A stretch of DNA of 64,000 nt. Source: Pristionchus mayeri. Its lineage: Eukaryota; Nematoda; Chromadorea; Rhabditida; Neodiplogasteridae. A program made the translations under genes and the position numbers. Positions 47,203 through 57,348 of this stretch are shown here, piece by piece. Location of the stretch: NCBI GenBank assembly GCA_036245805.1, contig BTRK01000003.1, positions 5,022,001-5,086,000 of the forward strand, given 5' to 3'. Within the stretch, counting starts at the first letter, position 1. Every line of letters starts with the position of its first letter. The notes below the pieces were generated by a model, which had not been told where the DNA came from, did no database searches, and worked only from the letters and a program-made list of their open reading frames with translations.

Positions 47203-47546
47203 AAAAAAAGAACTATGAATTGTGACTACTTTTAGTCCACTAATGCGGATTTCGAGAAATAAAATACGAATGGGCTCGAGGTAGAGGTCAAGTGATTGTG
47301 AAATTACCGATTCGCAAAACTGCGAATAAATATGATAGGTCCTGGGTAGGTTGATAGCAGGTTGATCGAATTCGGACCGCTATCTAGTGATTTCATCGGC
47401 CGGAAAACCGAATTACGAACTGTAAAATCGCCCTGAAGCGAATCATCTTGTTCGGTGAAGTTGCATCTCTCCAATTTTTCCATCCTAGACAAATTTTGAG
47501 CATGTTTTATCTTCTGTTGCACAGCAAAATAAGCACCACTATAGTC
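47203..47546. other. Palindrome spacer (344 bp)
   Basis: Unique DNA between the arms. On the left the arm ends in GAACTATGAA, followed by seven A and a second GAACTATGAA, which looks like a template-switch scar. On the right the sequence runs on smoothly from the arm, and an open minus-strand frame of 114 codons crosses the border (47645-47304), consistent with the right arm plus spacer being the original arrangement. A 20-bp direct repeat (GGAAGTCGGAAACGGAGGGT, twice) lies just inside each arm at about 47117-47156 and 47593-47632. Confidence 0.85.
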
Positions 47547-47777
47547 TTCATAGTTCTCCTCAATATTCATGGATGCACGAAAGACAAATAAACCCTCCGT
47601 TTCCGACTTCCACCCTCCGTTTCCGACTTCCTCCAATCTGGACAAACTTCATGATACAAAAATGCGATCGCTATCATTATTACACTTGATCTATCGCTAT
47701 GCCTGACCGTCGAGAGATTGGATGAATTGGAGTGAGCGTTAGCCGATTTGGCTAGTGCAAACATCATGCTTCAACGA

Positions 47778-47787
47778 CTATAAAAAC
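47778..47787 (+). promoter_or_regulatory. TATA-like box of the ShKT gene
   Basis: TATAAAAACC lies about 35 bp upstream of the ATG at 47818. Its mirror at 46962-46971 serves the left copy. Distance and sequence fit a core promoter; function is inferred only. Confidence 0.45.
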
Positions 47788-47817
47788 CTGCATTAGAAGC
47801 CTTGAATTCACTCAATC

Positions 47818-50740
47818 ATGCAGTCTCTCCTTCTCTCTGCACTCCTCCTCGCTCTCTTCCATGCAGTCTTCTCGCAATGCACCGGAGCTGACTCTTCGTC
47901 GTAAGTGATCGGCACTATTCTTGGATAATTATGTGATATACAAGTGATTCAAAAGATTTAAAACTTGATACTAAACGACAATTTACAGATGCCCCAAGTG
48001 GATAGCCAATGGCTACTGTACGAATACCGCTGCTTCGATGGAGATGAGAAAGTTGTACTGCGGAGTGGGGTCAGTATATGAGCCCGATTCTCTAAGAATC
48101 GAACAATATCCCACAGAGTCTGGCACAGCGTTTTTACGAAAACATTTGAGAAGGGGTTCTCGAGGGTGCTGATCACGATGGTCAATTTCATTATGCGTCA
48201 TCTCGATCGGTTAAGCCAGGCTGCTTGCAGGCTTCATCTATAGTTCAGCTCATAACTCGGGAACCGAATTATGAATCATCTCCATACTTTCACAGAGGTT
48301 GTATTAGTTTACTATGAATCCATCGATACCGAATTTGCTTATTTTGAAAATTGGTAAATATGCGCAAACATAGTTCCCGAATATAAGGAAAAAATCAAAT
48401 ATACGAATTATATGAGCAGATGCGCCTTGCTCTGCCGATCATTTTTCGTATGCATAGTATAGGGCTAAAGTTCTGCCCCCTTAAGTTACATTTATTTGTC
48501 AGACTAATTGTTGCTATCTTGCCGCGCAGATTGCGCCAGAGAAAGAGAAATGAGATTAATTTCCTTTGTTTGCACGATTTTAAAAGTGAAACTCATTCCA
48601 TTTCAGAATCTATGGCGCAATCTGCGCGGCAAGAGAACCTAAATAAGTCAGAAAAATAATTTCAACTTAAGGGAGCAGAACTTTAGCCCTACACTATGCA
48701 TACGAAAAATGATCGGCAGAGCAAGGCGCATCTGCTCATATAATTCGTATATTTGATTTTTTCCTTATATTCGGGAACTATGTTTGCGCATATTTACCAA
48801 TTTTCAAAATAAGCAAATTCGGTATCGATGGATTCATAGTAAACTAATACAACCTCTGTGAAAGTATGGAGATGATTCATAATTCGGTTCCCGAGTTATG
48901 AGCTGAACTATAGATGAAGCCTGCAAGCAGCCTGGCTTAACCGATCGAGATGACGCATAATGAAATTGACCATCGTGATCAGCACCCTCGAGAACCCCTT
49001 CTCAAATGTTTTCGTAAAAACACTGTTCCGCATTTTGTTCGACTCTTAGTGAATCGGGCTCATATTTTAGTGTATAACTTATGGGTTTCTCTTTAAATGC
49101 AAAAGCTGATGGTCCAAAAAGAGCTAACAATACGATCGTTTGTAATACAACATTTTAGAAACCCCTTCGAATAACTTACACTTAGGCTCAAATATAGGAG
49201 CTGGCAATATCAATCATATTGCAGATGTGGCTTCTGTTTCCGTAATGGAACACAGACTGCAGCGGGCGGAGGATCGACAGTTACTTGCGTAGATAACAAT
49301 GCCAAGTGAGTATTTTTTTTCGGTTATTCCGCAACACGGTCATGGTGAAGTAAAATTGGCATTGTTCGCAAGAATGCATTGTTTTTAGTGCGTAACAATT
49401 GGCCTATACACGTAATTTTTATTTCAACATAATTTTCAGTTGCGCATCGTGGGCAGCAGACGGTTTCTGCACCAGCACCGCAAACTCACCGGCAATGAAG
49501 AACCAGTTCTGCTGTAAGACGTGCGCCTCGGCGACAACTACTACTCCTACTGTGGCCACGGATGGAAATGCGAAGTAACAAACGACATTGTCATTGCAAT
49601 ACCATTTAAGTTGCGCGAGAATCGAGGTACGCCTTTGGACTGAATAGATGAAAAATATTTCTTGAAAACACAATATTTGAAGAATGTCTTGACGAAGTCT
49701 AATTGATTATTGTTTTCAGTTGCGCGCGCTGGTCCTCTGACGCTACCATCGCCTATTGCGCGAGCACTACCGTCACTAAAGCACAGAAGACGCTCTACTG
49801 CGCGAAGACTTGCGCGTTCGAGATCGTGAGTCATCTTTTCTTTTTGAATCACAAAGTTTTGAAATGATGTTTTTACATCACGATGTGTTGAATCACGTGC
49901 TTTTCAATTCCAATACCGTCTCCTCATTTTAAATTTAAATTTTCTTTAGACACCCAATGCCGACTGCGCGCTGTACACGTTGACTGGCACGACCTTCGCT
50001 CGAGGAACACCATCTAACAGGTAATTGATAGGATTCGAGAATTGGGCGTAATTGGGAATCTTTTGAATCTTTTTCCAATATGTTTCAGGTACAATAGTAT
50101 ACACATATAACGCACATGAAACATATCTGCAAATTTATTCAAAAGACGTCCAGTTACGCCCAATTTCGGAACACAACTAATTGATCCTAAGGAAACAACA
50201 CAAAGTCCTGCATAACAAGTAGTGGTACTACAATCACACATCTATTGATATGTTTGAATAATTTGATGCATATCGTCAAACTGTTCATGATTCAAAAGTA
50301 ATGATCATACACAGGACCACCGCCCCCGGTACGGCCGTCGCTTCTGGCGCAGTTGCCGGTACTACTACGGTGAGACATAATTTAATATTAGCATTTATAA
50401 AAATCAATATTTCAGCTTTCGCGCGCGTTCGCTGCTGACAAATGCACGATCACCCTGTACACCGAGGCTGCGGGCACTACTGCGCTCACGCCGTATGTTT
50501 TCAGAGATAATTGCATTTTTAAGATCATCATGGGAGTACAAACATATTTTCAGCACTTATAGTTGCATTTTAGTTCATGCTTGTATCATTAGAAGTGGCG
50601 TTTCGGGGACCTAAGTGCACTCCGATCTGCAAAAATCTGGCTTTTTCAGGACGATGGTTGGCACGGCAACGACAAACTTCTTCACTGTTGCTGCTGCGAA
50701 CAACGGCGCGCTCTCGTACTCGTGCGTGTGCACGGCGTAG
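47818..50740 (+). CDS. ShKT-domain secreted protein, right-arm copy
   Basis: Nine exons join in phase: 47818-47900, 47989-48069, 49225-49305, 49440-49574, 49720-49825, 49950-50020, 50315-50369, 50416-50492 and 50650-50740, for 259 residues. Residues 1-19 are a signal peptide (L-L-L-S-A-L-L-L-A-L). Three Cys-rich modules follow, each with C-x-x-W near the start and C-x-x-x-C near the end: C-P-K-W, C-A-S-W-A-A-D-G-F-C ... C-C-K-T-C, and C-A-R-W ... C-A-K-T-C. This is the six-Cys ShKT pattern common in nematode secreted and surface proteins. The C-terminal part is Thr/Ala-rich and ends with C-V-C. An apparent TAA at 49576 is not in the message: the donor GTAACA before it matches the phase-2 donor of the previous exon. 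Ligand unknown. Confidence 0.75.
48076..49065. mobile_element. Foldback element with about 460-bp arms (right arm)
   Basis: Starts six bases after the donor of ShKT exon 2 with ATATGAGCCCGATTC and ends with GAATCGGGCTCATAT. Arms of about 460 bp flank a centre of some 70 bp near 48539-48611; the innermost 20 bp (TTGCCGCGCAGATTGCGCCA) pair perfectly, and the stretch just outside is diverged. Open frames inside it are by-products of the symmetry. A degraded single arm lies at 25255-25395. Confidence 0.85.
50028..50172. mobile_element. Palindromic MITE, diverged member (right arm)
   Basis: Mirror of 44577-44721, located in ShKT intron 6 immediately after the exon ending at 50020. Confidence 0.75.
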
Positions 50741-51289
50741 AATTTATTATACCCACACTCAGCCCAAATTTTATTTTGTACCTTATGATACAATATATTT
50801 CGCGATTAGTAGTGTGCGAGAGTTTAGCATTAATAGGGTGATCCATGACTGATGATGGGCCGATATCCCGAAACATCTTTTGTGAATAAAGAGTTATGAG
50901 CAACACTCCTTTGTCCATCCTACCCGCTTAACGAATACTACAAGCAGTACTCCACACCCATGACAATGCTTACCGAGTAACCCCCTTTATATAGGGTGAG
51001 TACTTATCTAAAGATGAATTGGCACACTTCATACAATTCGATGGGAACGCATATCTGATGCTTACTAAGTGGCTATTCGGTACTGTTCTGAAATCGATTC
51101 GAATGCGGGTTCAACTTTTATCATTTCATTACCACCTCGTTCAATGTCCCTGGCAACTACACTTTTCATATTTGCCCATAATTGCATTGTGTAAGGAGAA
51201 ATCTAACCCCCGATAGAGTGTGCAAAAATATACGATATGATCGTTTTGGTCTTTATTACTATTTTTCAATTGAAAAGTTAGCGCTTCAG

Positions 51290-54200
51290 ATGTCCTCGTC
51301 TTCAAACCGTGCAACCAAACGAAGCCAAACCGGCCCCGTACGTGCTTCTAAATTCCTCCGTCAAAGTGTGCGGATGGACTTCGACCCTAATATCTGCAAG
51401 GACTACAAAGAAACCGGTGTCCGTACCTTCGGAGGTATAAATTATTGATGGGATGGATTACAGAGAAATGCAACATTTGTACAGAAAATGAGCAACTAGT
51501 CAACGAGGCCTTCTTTGAAATAACTTACAAAGATTTATTCTTTGAGAAGCCACTCCTAGTTTGTACTGAATACGCTGTTTTATATACTGACAAGGCAATT
51601 TCAGAATCATGCAAATTTATTCACGATCGTGGTGACTACAAGCAGAGTTGGCAACTGGAGCGGGATATAAAACAGTCAGTATATATAAAACAGTCAGTAA
51701 ACAGTCAGTTAAATTCGAGAAACGATATCACGCTCTCCCCTTTTCCAATAGTATCTCGCTACTCTACCTGAAAAAAACAGATAAATACACATTTTGTGTG
51801 CGTCTTTATAGATACAATAGACAAAGTGAAGTTTTGGATAGAATGGTATTGCAGAGGAAAGACAGAACAAGAAGAGACCTACGAGATATCGGATGAGGAG
51901 GATGAATCATTCCCCGAAAGCTGTCCCATCTGCGAGGGAGCATTCACGAATCCAGTTGTTACCAGGTATGAACTAGGACCGATGCTATAGTTATGAGTGA
52001 CTATCTGAGAGAACTTAGCAATTTCACCTATGTGCCGTACAACGATAAATAAAGTCTCAATTTGGAGATTGTTCTAGGGGTAACTTTTCGCGTAGATGTA
52101 TTTTCGAGGGGATTCGACTAAATTCAGGCCTAAAAATATTTTGGCATATAAGGTGATTGGAAAATATGTTCGTTATTTCAAATTTCAGCGATTCAAAAAA
52201 TATCAAAATTTTGTATCATGTGCAAATCGAAATTTGAAAGACAACGCAAAACCTACATCGACAAAACTCGTATTTAAAAATATTAATACGTGAACATTTC
52301 TCAAAATTTTACGAAAATGCTTTCGAAATACAATTTACTTCTAATACGGAAGCTTAAAAATCGCATTTTCTTGCAAGAATATTTCAAAAATCACAATTTG
52401 TGAGAGCCTCTGAACAACTTTTTCTCATTTATTTCGGTACATATTATACGAAATACTTTGAACTTGCGAGATTTCTATTGCATTTTTAAAGTTCAAAATG
52501 GAGATTTTTCGAAGATGAAAAAATCGATTTTTAAGAATGAGCGAAACTCCGTATTTTCAAATCACACTTCTGCATTCTTGAATAGTAAATATTTGTTCAA
52601 TAGTGATCTGAAATCACGATGTTTTGCCTGAAAAATCAATATTTATACTGATATTTTACATAACTTCATTTCCCTCGAAGCGGGAAACCCCATGCATCCC
52701 GCTCTTTTGGAGCGAAAAGATGCACCTAGGGGTAACTTTTCACGTGGAATCCAATGAACATGTTCAAAAAGGGGCATTCCGAGGATAAGGTGTCAGTTCA
52801 CCAATTTTTAGAATTCAAATGGCCTAAACTTTTTTCTCAGATGAGTAAGCTCTTCACTTCTAACAGTAGAAATGCTTATTTCGTCGAGATATTTCAGAAT
52901 TACTATTCATTTATGGAGTTTGGATGAGCCGTTCAAAAGTTACAAAAACAGACCACCCAGGTATAGCGCGACACAGGAAATGAGAGGTCAGAGATACGGC
53001 TTTCTAAGGTAGATTTTCGAACTCTCTACGCGAAAAGTTACCCCTAGAACAATCTTCAAATTGAGACTTTATTTTTCGTTGTACGGCACATGCTTAATCC
53101 TCTCGGATAGTCACTCTTATAATCTACATTTCTCTCACCAGGGAAGCCGAAATGCAATTTTTGTCGTGGTGACTACAAGCAGAGTTGGCAACTGGAGCGG
53201 GATATAAAACAGTCAGTATATTTAAAACAGTCAGTAAACAGTCAGTTAAATTCGAGAAACGATATCACGCTCTCCCCTTTTCCAATAGTATCTCGCTACT
53301 CTACCTGAAAAAAACAGATAAATACACATTTTGTGTGCGTCTTTATAGATACAATAGACCAAGTGAAGTTTTGGATAGAATGGTATTGCAGAGGAAAGAC
53401 AGAACAAGAAGAGACCTACGAGATATCGGATGAGGAGGATGAATCATTCCCCGAAAGCTGTCCCATCTGCGAGGGAGCATTCACGAATCCAGTTGTTACC
53501 AGGTATGAACTAGGACCGATGCTATAGTTATGAGTGACTATCTGAGACAACTTAGCAATTTCACCTATGTGCCGTACAACGATAAATAAAGTCTCAATTT
53601 GGAGATTGTTCTAGGGGTAACTTTTCGCGTAGATGTATTTTCGAGGGGATTCGACTAAATTCAGGCCTAAAAATATTTTGGCATATAAGGTGATTGGAAA
53701 ATATGTTCGTTATTTCAAATTTCAGCGATTCAAAAAATATCAAAATTTTGTATCATGTGCAAATCGAAATTTGAAAGACAACGCAAAACCTACATCGACA
53801 AAACTCGTATTTAAAAATATTAATACGTGAACATTTCTCAAAATTTTACGAAAATGCTTTCGAAATACAATTTACTTCTAATACGGAAGCTTAAAAATCG
53901 CATTTTCTTGCAAGAATATTTCAAAAATCACAATTTGTGAGAGCCTCTGAACAACTTTTTCTCATTTATTTCGGTACATATTATACGAAATACTTTGAAC
54001 TTGCGAGATTTCTATTGCATTTTTAAAGTTCAAAATGGAGATTTTTCGAAGATGAAAAAATCGATTTTTAAGAATGAGCGAAACTCCGTATTTTCAAATC
54101 ACACTTCTGCATTCTTGAATAGTAAATATTTGTTCAATAGTGATCTGAAATCACGATGTTTTGCCTGAAAAATCAATATTTATACTGATATTTTACATAA

Positions 54201-55328
54201 CTTCATTTCCCTCGAAGCGGGAAACCCCATGCATCCCGCTCTTTTGGAGCGAAAAGATGCACCTAGGGGTAACTTTTCACGTGGAATCCAATGAACATGT
54301 TCAAAAAGGGGCATTCCGAGGATAAGGTGTCAGTTCACCAATTTTTAGAATTCAAATGGCCTAAACTTTTTTCTCAGATGAGTAAGCTCTTCACTTCTAA
54401 CAGTAGAAATGCTTATTTCGTCGAGATATTTCAGAATTACTATTCATTTATGGAGTTTGGATGAGCCGTTCAAAAGTTACAAAAACAGACCACCCAGGTA
54501 TAGCGCGACACAGGAAATGAGAGGTCAGAGATACGGCTTTCTAAGGTAGATTTTCGAACTCTCTACGCGAAAAGTTACCCCTAGAACAATCTTCAAATTG
54601 AGACTTTATTTTTCGTTGTACGGCACATGCTTAATCCTCTCAGATAGTCACTCTTATAATCTACATTTCTCTCACCAGGGAAGCAGAAATGCAATTTTTG
54701 TTCAGAAAGTTGACAATTAGTGGTTGCGGCGTTCTGCAAGAAATTGCTTTCTTCATTTTGCGTGATCTTTGATCGGTCTGATAGGTTCATAGTGAAATAA
54801 TCAGTAGTGAAATCTGCACAAATAGTGTTCGATAAGTGCTAACATGATGGCTAATTTTCTTACCATCTAGGTGCAAACACTTCTTCTGCGAGCATTGTGC
54901 AATCACTGCCTTCAAGAAGAGCAAGAGGTGCAAAGTGTGCGAGAAGAATACTGCAGGAGTGTTCAATCCTGCGAAGGGTTAGATTTTTTATTATTCTTAC
55001 TTGCTTATTCATTATCCTTATTGGAATCATTATTCCTTATCGTTATTCGTATCCTTACTCTAATTGGATATTACAACTGTTCCTGTCCATTTCTAGTTTA
55101 AAATTAAATTCAGATTTAATCGCCCATATCAATGGAAATACGAACAAGAAAACGAGGACAGATTATGAAGAAGATATCAACTCGGATGAGACTGAATCAG
55201 ATGAAAATGAAATTGAAGAGGAGGACGAAGGGGATGGAATTGAGGGGGAGATAGTGAACGAAGTGGATGAGGATGAGGAAGGAGTAGATAATTTGAGTGA
55301 TGATGAGGAATTTGACGAGGAAGGGTAA
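51290..55328 (+). CDS. RNF113/Cwc24-like CCCH and RING protein, right-arm copy
   Basis: Five exons join in phase: 51290-51434, 51605-51703, 51812-51965, 54871-54977 and 55114-55328, giving 239 residues. Residues 15-50 hold the family motif G-P-V-R-A-S-x-F-L-R and D-F-D-P-N-I-C-K-D-Y-K-E-T-G. Then comes a CCCH finger ending C-K-F-I-H-D-R-G-D-Y-K. The RING is complete: C-P-I-C at the end of exon 3, and C-K-H-F-F-C-E-H-C plus C-K-V-C in exon 4. The tail is very acidic. The position that should be the second Cys of the CCCH finger is Arg (CGT), so that finger may not bind zinc. Known family members take part in splicing and act as ubiquitin ligases; usual length is 340-390, so the N terminus is short. 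A CTTCAG sits just before the ATG, possibly a trans-splice site. Confidence 0.75.
52074..53047. mobile_element. TIR element, CTAGGGGTAACTTTTCGCG family (right arm, unit 1)
   Basis: Mirror of 41702-42675, in the long intron between RNF113-like exons 3 and 4, with perfect terminal inverted repeats. Confidence 0.85.
53611..54584. mobile_element. TIR element, CTAGGGGTAACTTTTCGCG family (right arm, unit 2)
   Basis: Mirror of 40165-41138, in the same intron, after the second exon-3 copy. Confidence 0.85.
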
Positions 55329-55472
55329 ACTGATTAGTAAAATTTCTCTCCTTTCATTTGTGATAAATGTATGTTGTTTATGATGATTGTTAAGATGATA
55401 AACATGTTGTGAAACTTTGAGATTTGAAAATATTGCATCAGCGTCAGCATAAATGTTGAGCCAGTTATCTGC

Positions 55473-55627
55473 ATTAGGGTTCCGGAATTGGGCGTAATTG
55501 GGCATCTTTTGAATCATTTTCGGATATGTTTCATGTACAATATATAGTATACACATATAGCACACACGAAACATATCTGAAAATGATTCAAAAGATGCCC
55601 AATTACGCCCAATTCCGGAACCCTAAT
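55473..55627. mobile_element. Palindromic MITE (ATTAGGGTTCCGGAATTGGGC family), right arm
   Basis: Mirror of 39122-39276, downstream of the RNF113-like gene. One base differs between the two copies near the hairpin centre. Confidence 0.85.
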
Positions 55628-55965
55628 CTGCATTGGCATTTTTTGAGAAGCCATTTGTGTCTTGGAAGCAGTAGTGAAGGGGGGCGTGTTCCAAGTGGCA
55701 TTTCGAAAATCTCCGCAGGAAAAAAATAAACTATTGTTTGATCAGGCATGCGTAAAATTGTGAATTAGGTTCCGTTCCTGTGAATGTGGTGTGGTTGGAA
55801 ATAGACACACCAGAGAGGAAATAATAGAACAACGCTCAAAATTTCTCATAAGACGCTGCTTTTGTATGGTGCTTTAGTCTGCATACTGTGTTTGGGAAAG
55901 TTTTGTTTAGCGTTTTACGGTTAATTTAATATGTCCAATATCTAATACACTATTCAGAGTTCAAA

Positions 55966-56534
55966 ATGGGAAACGGATTCTCTCGTAAGGTAAATCAAGG
56001 AAAGGCGGATGATTTCGTCCAGCTTGTTTCGCCCTGCCCGCATGATTTCGCCCGGCCCATGATCATCGCGAAGGATGTAATAATTCATGCAAGATTTATA
56101 ATTGCATGTGGTGATAATCCTTAAAATAGGAATATTATTCCCTACGACAACAACCGCATTGTACCAAATTTTTAGTATAGATACACCATTTTTTGTTTAT
56201 AAATTTTACTGATTGTTCTGATCAATTTGACGAGCACAAACATCCAATAGACGGAACTTCTTGTTTTGCAGGACCTGTTGTCAAGTATCAATGATCACTG
56301 TCTTACCTCTGTGTTCTCGTACTTAGATGGGTATGCATCTGTTTATATTCGGTAGCGGAAAATATTCTTAATTTTTACAGATATAGTCTGGATTTTATGA
56401 AAGTAGTAAGTCTCAAGATGATGCATGTAGCGTTTCAAAACAAGTTCACCAACATCAAGAAGCGTGCTGAAGAATTAATCAATAACTACAAGTGTCACTC
56501 GTGTATCAGCTATGATGGATATCCAGGCCTTGAA
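55966..56534 (+). CDS. Short F-box-like gene with N-myristoylation-type start (3' end not found)
   Basis: Three exons join in phase: 55966-55989, 56272-56330 and 56381-56534. Exon 1 encodes M-G-N-G-F-S-R-K, whose Gly at position 2 and Ser at position 6 fit an N-myristoylation signal. Exons 2-3 read L-S-S-I-N-D-H-C-L-T-S-V-F-S-Y-L-D-G and V-V-S-L-K, resembling a divergent F-box helix pair. The last exon ends C-H-S-C-I-S-Y-D-G-Y-P-G-L-E with a good GTGAGC donor. A repeat element starts 26 bp later, and no further exon is seen before 57349, so the gene may be truncated or continue through a long intron. The palindrome border lies in intron 1. Confidence 0.5.
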
Positions 56535-56560
56535 GTGAGCCCTTTATAACTAGGGTTCTC

Positions 56561-56785
56561 TTAAAGGAGGAGTAAATGCAAACGCGCGCCCGGCTGGAAT
56601 ATGTTTCACCTAGGGACGCACTCTCTTCAAGTCGCGTGCTATCTCGCCCCTTCCCTGAGCTTTCCCTTATCTGGCTCCCAGCCAACAAGCTGTAACTCTG
56701 TTCGGAATGGAGATATCAATGTGAAAATTTCGGAGCTTCTTATCGTTGTGGAGAATTTCGGAGTTTCTTATCGTTGTGGAGAGAA
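56561..56785 (-). mobile_element. Small inverted-repeat element (AGGAGTAAA family), third copy
   Basis: TTAAAGGAGGAGTAAA at 56561 begins a sequence that, reversed, matches 2549-2790 (GCGCGCGTTTGC, CTTCAAGTCGCGTG, GCTCCCAGCC, TTATCGTTG). The distal end is lost; the last 55 bp hold a 28-bp tandem repeat around TTCTTATCGTTGTGGAGA. Confidence 0.6.
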
Positions 56786-56853
56786 GTAAGATGAAATAAG
56801 ACTACATGAAATACGATGCATCATCTAGGATGCAAAGATAATAATATGGTATA

Positions 56854-57334
56854 TTACAGATTGCCATAGTTAACAGGAAAGTGAATACGCGTTCTAACGA
56901 GAAAGAGTTCACAATTCCTAGAAAGTATTACATGATTGGGTATGGAATTCCACTGTGATACAATACGATTAGAGATAAAATTGTGATATTGATTAGATGA
57001 GGAACGATGCTTACGAAGTTGAAAATTATTAGGTCTCCTTGGACGAGGTGGGGCGAACGTAAGTGACGAATAGTTTAGAGTAGAGTAAGGGATTACGAGA
57101 TACAAAAATGCGGAGGATAAAGGAACAACGAGAGCGAGCTTTTGTTATCTTATCGGAAATGTGGTCTTTAAAGTCAAGAGAGTTAGAATAGGTAATGCAG
57201 TTAGAATAGGTAACGCGGTTAGAATAGGTAACGCTGTTAGAATAGGTAACGCAGTTAGAATAGGTAACGCAGAAAATGTATTCATAATAGTAATTCAGGT
57301 AGCATGAAGCCAGGAAGCGAGATAAAAATCTCAT
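56854..57334 (-). mobile_element. Decayed CR1-type reverse transcriptase fragment
   Basis: Minus-strand frames give D-F-K-D-H-I-S-D-K-I-T-K-A and S-R-N-P-L-L-Y-S-K-L-F-V-T-Y-V-R-P, then after a frame change R-I-V-S-Q-W-N-S-I-P-N. These are the last conserved segments of CR1/jockey-type proteins. An internal deletion joins them, and a minisatellite interrupts the upstream part. A related C-terminal fragment is at 33160-33316. Confidence 0.65.
57182..57271. repeat. 18-bp tandem repeat, five copies
   Basis: Five units of GTTAGAATAGGTAACGC plus one variable base lie end to end with almost no divergence. On the minus strand they would read as a repeated six-residue V-T-Y-S-N-x inside the dead CR1 fragment, so this is a minisatellite expansion and not a protein repeat under selection. 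Confidence 0.9.
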
Positions 57335-57348
57335 GTTTCAACCACTTC

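Larger units (their letters stand above)
51628..54701. repeat. 1537-bp tandem duplication inside the RNF113-like gene, right arm
   Basis: Mirror of 40048-43121: units 51628-53164 and 53165-54701. The second unit carries a second copy of exon 3 (53349-53502) with good splice sites, and a 5'-truncated exon 2 with no acceptor. Exon 3 of the second unit has a Lys-to-Gln change near 53360. Confidence 0.9.
47547..56179. repeat. Palindrome, right arm (8633 bp)
   Basis: Reverse complement of 38570-47202. Carries the ShKT gene, the RNF113-like gene and exon 1 of the F-box-like gene on the plus strand. The F-box-like gene continues across the outer border at 56179, so the right side looks like the source and the left arm like its inverted copy. 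Confidence 0.97.

Noticed and set aside
47304..47645. A gene spanning the palindrome spacer on the minus strand
   Set aside because: The 114-codon frame has no splice context or family match. It is kept only as evidence of continuity between spacer and right arm.
49575..49577. In-frame stop ending the ShKT gene early at TAA near 49576
   Set aside because: A GTAACA donor precedes it, and joining to 49720 restores the same phase-2 pattern and the next Cys-rich module.
38570..56179. Palindrome as a missed-adapter sequencing artefact
   Set aside because: Such artefacts give identical arms without a spacer; here there are substitutions, a 344-bp spacer and distinct flanks. Haplotype mis-joining is not excluded.
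57182..57271. CRISPR-like or protein-repeat reading of the 18-bp array
   Set aside because: Units abut without spacers, and the frame belongs to a dead retroelement fragment; a minisatellite explains it.
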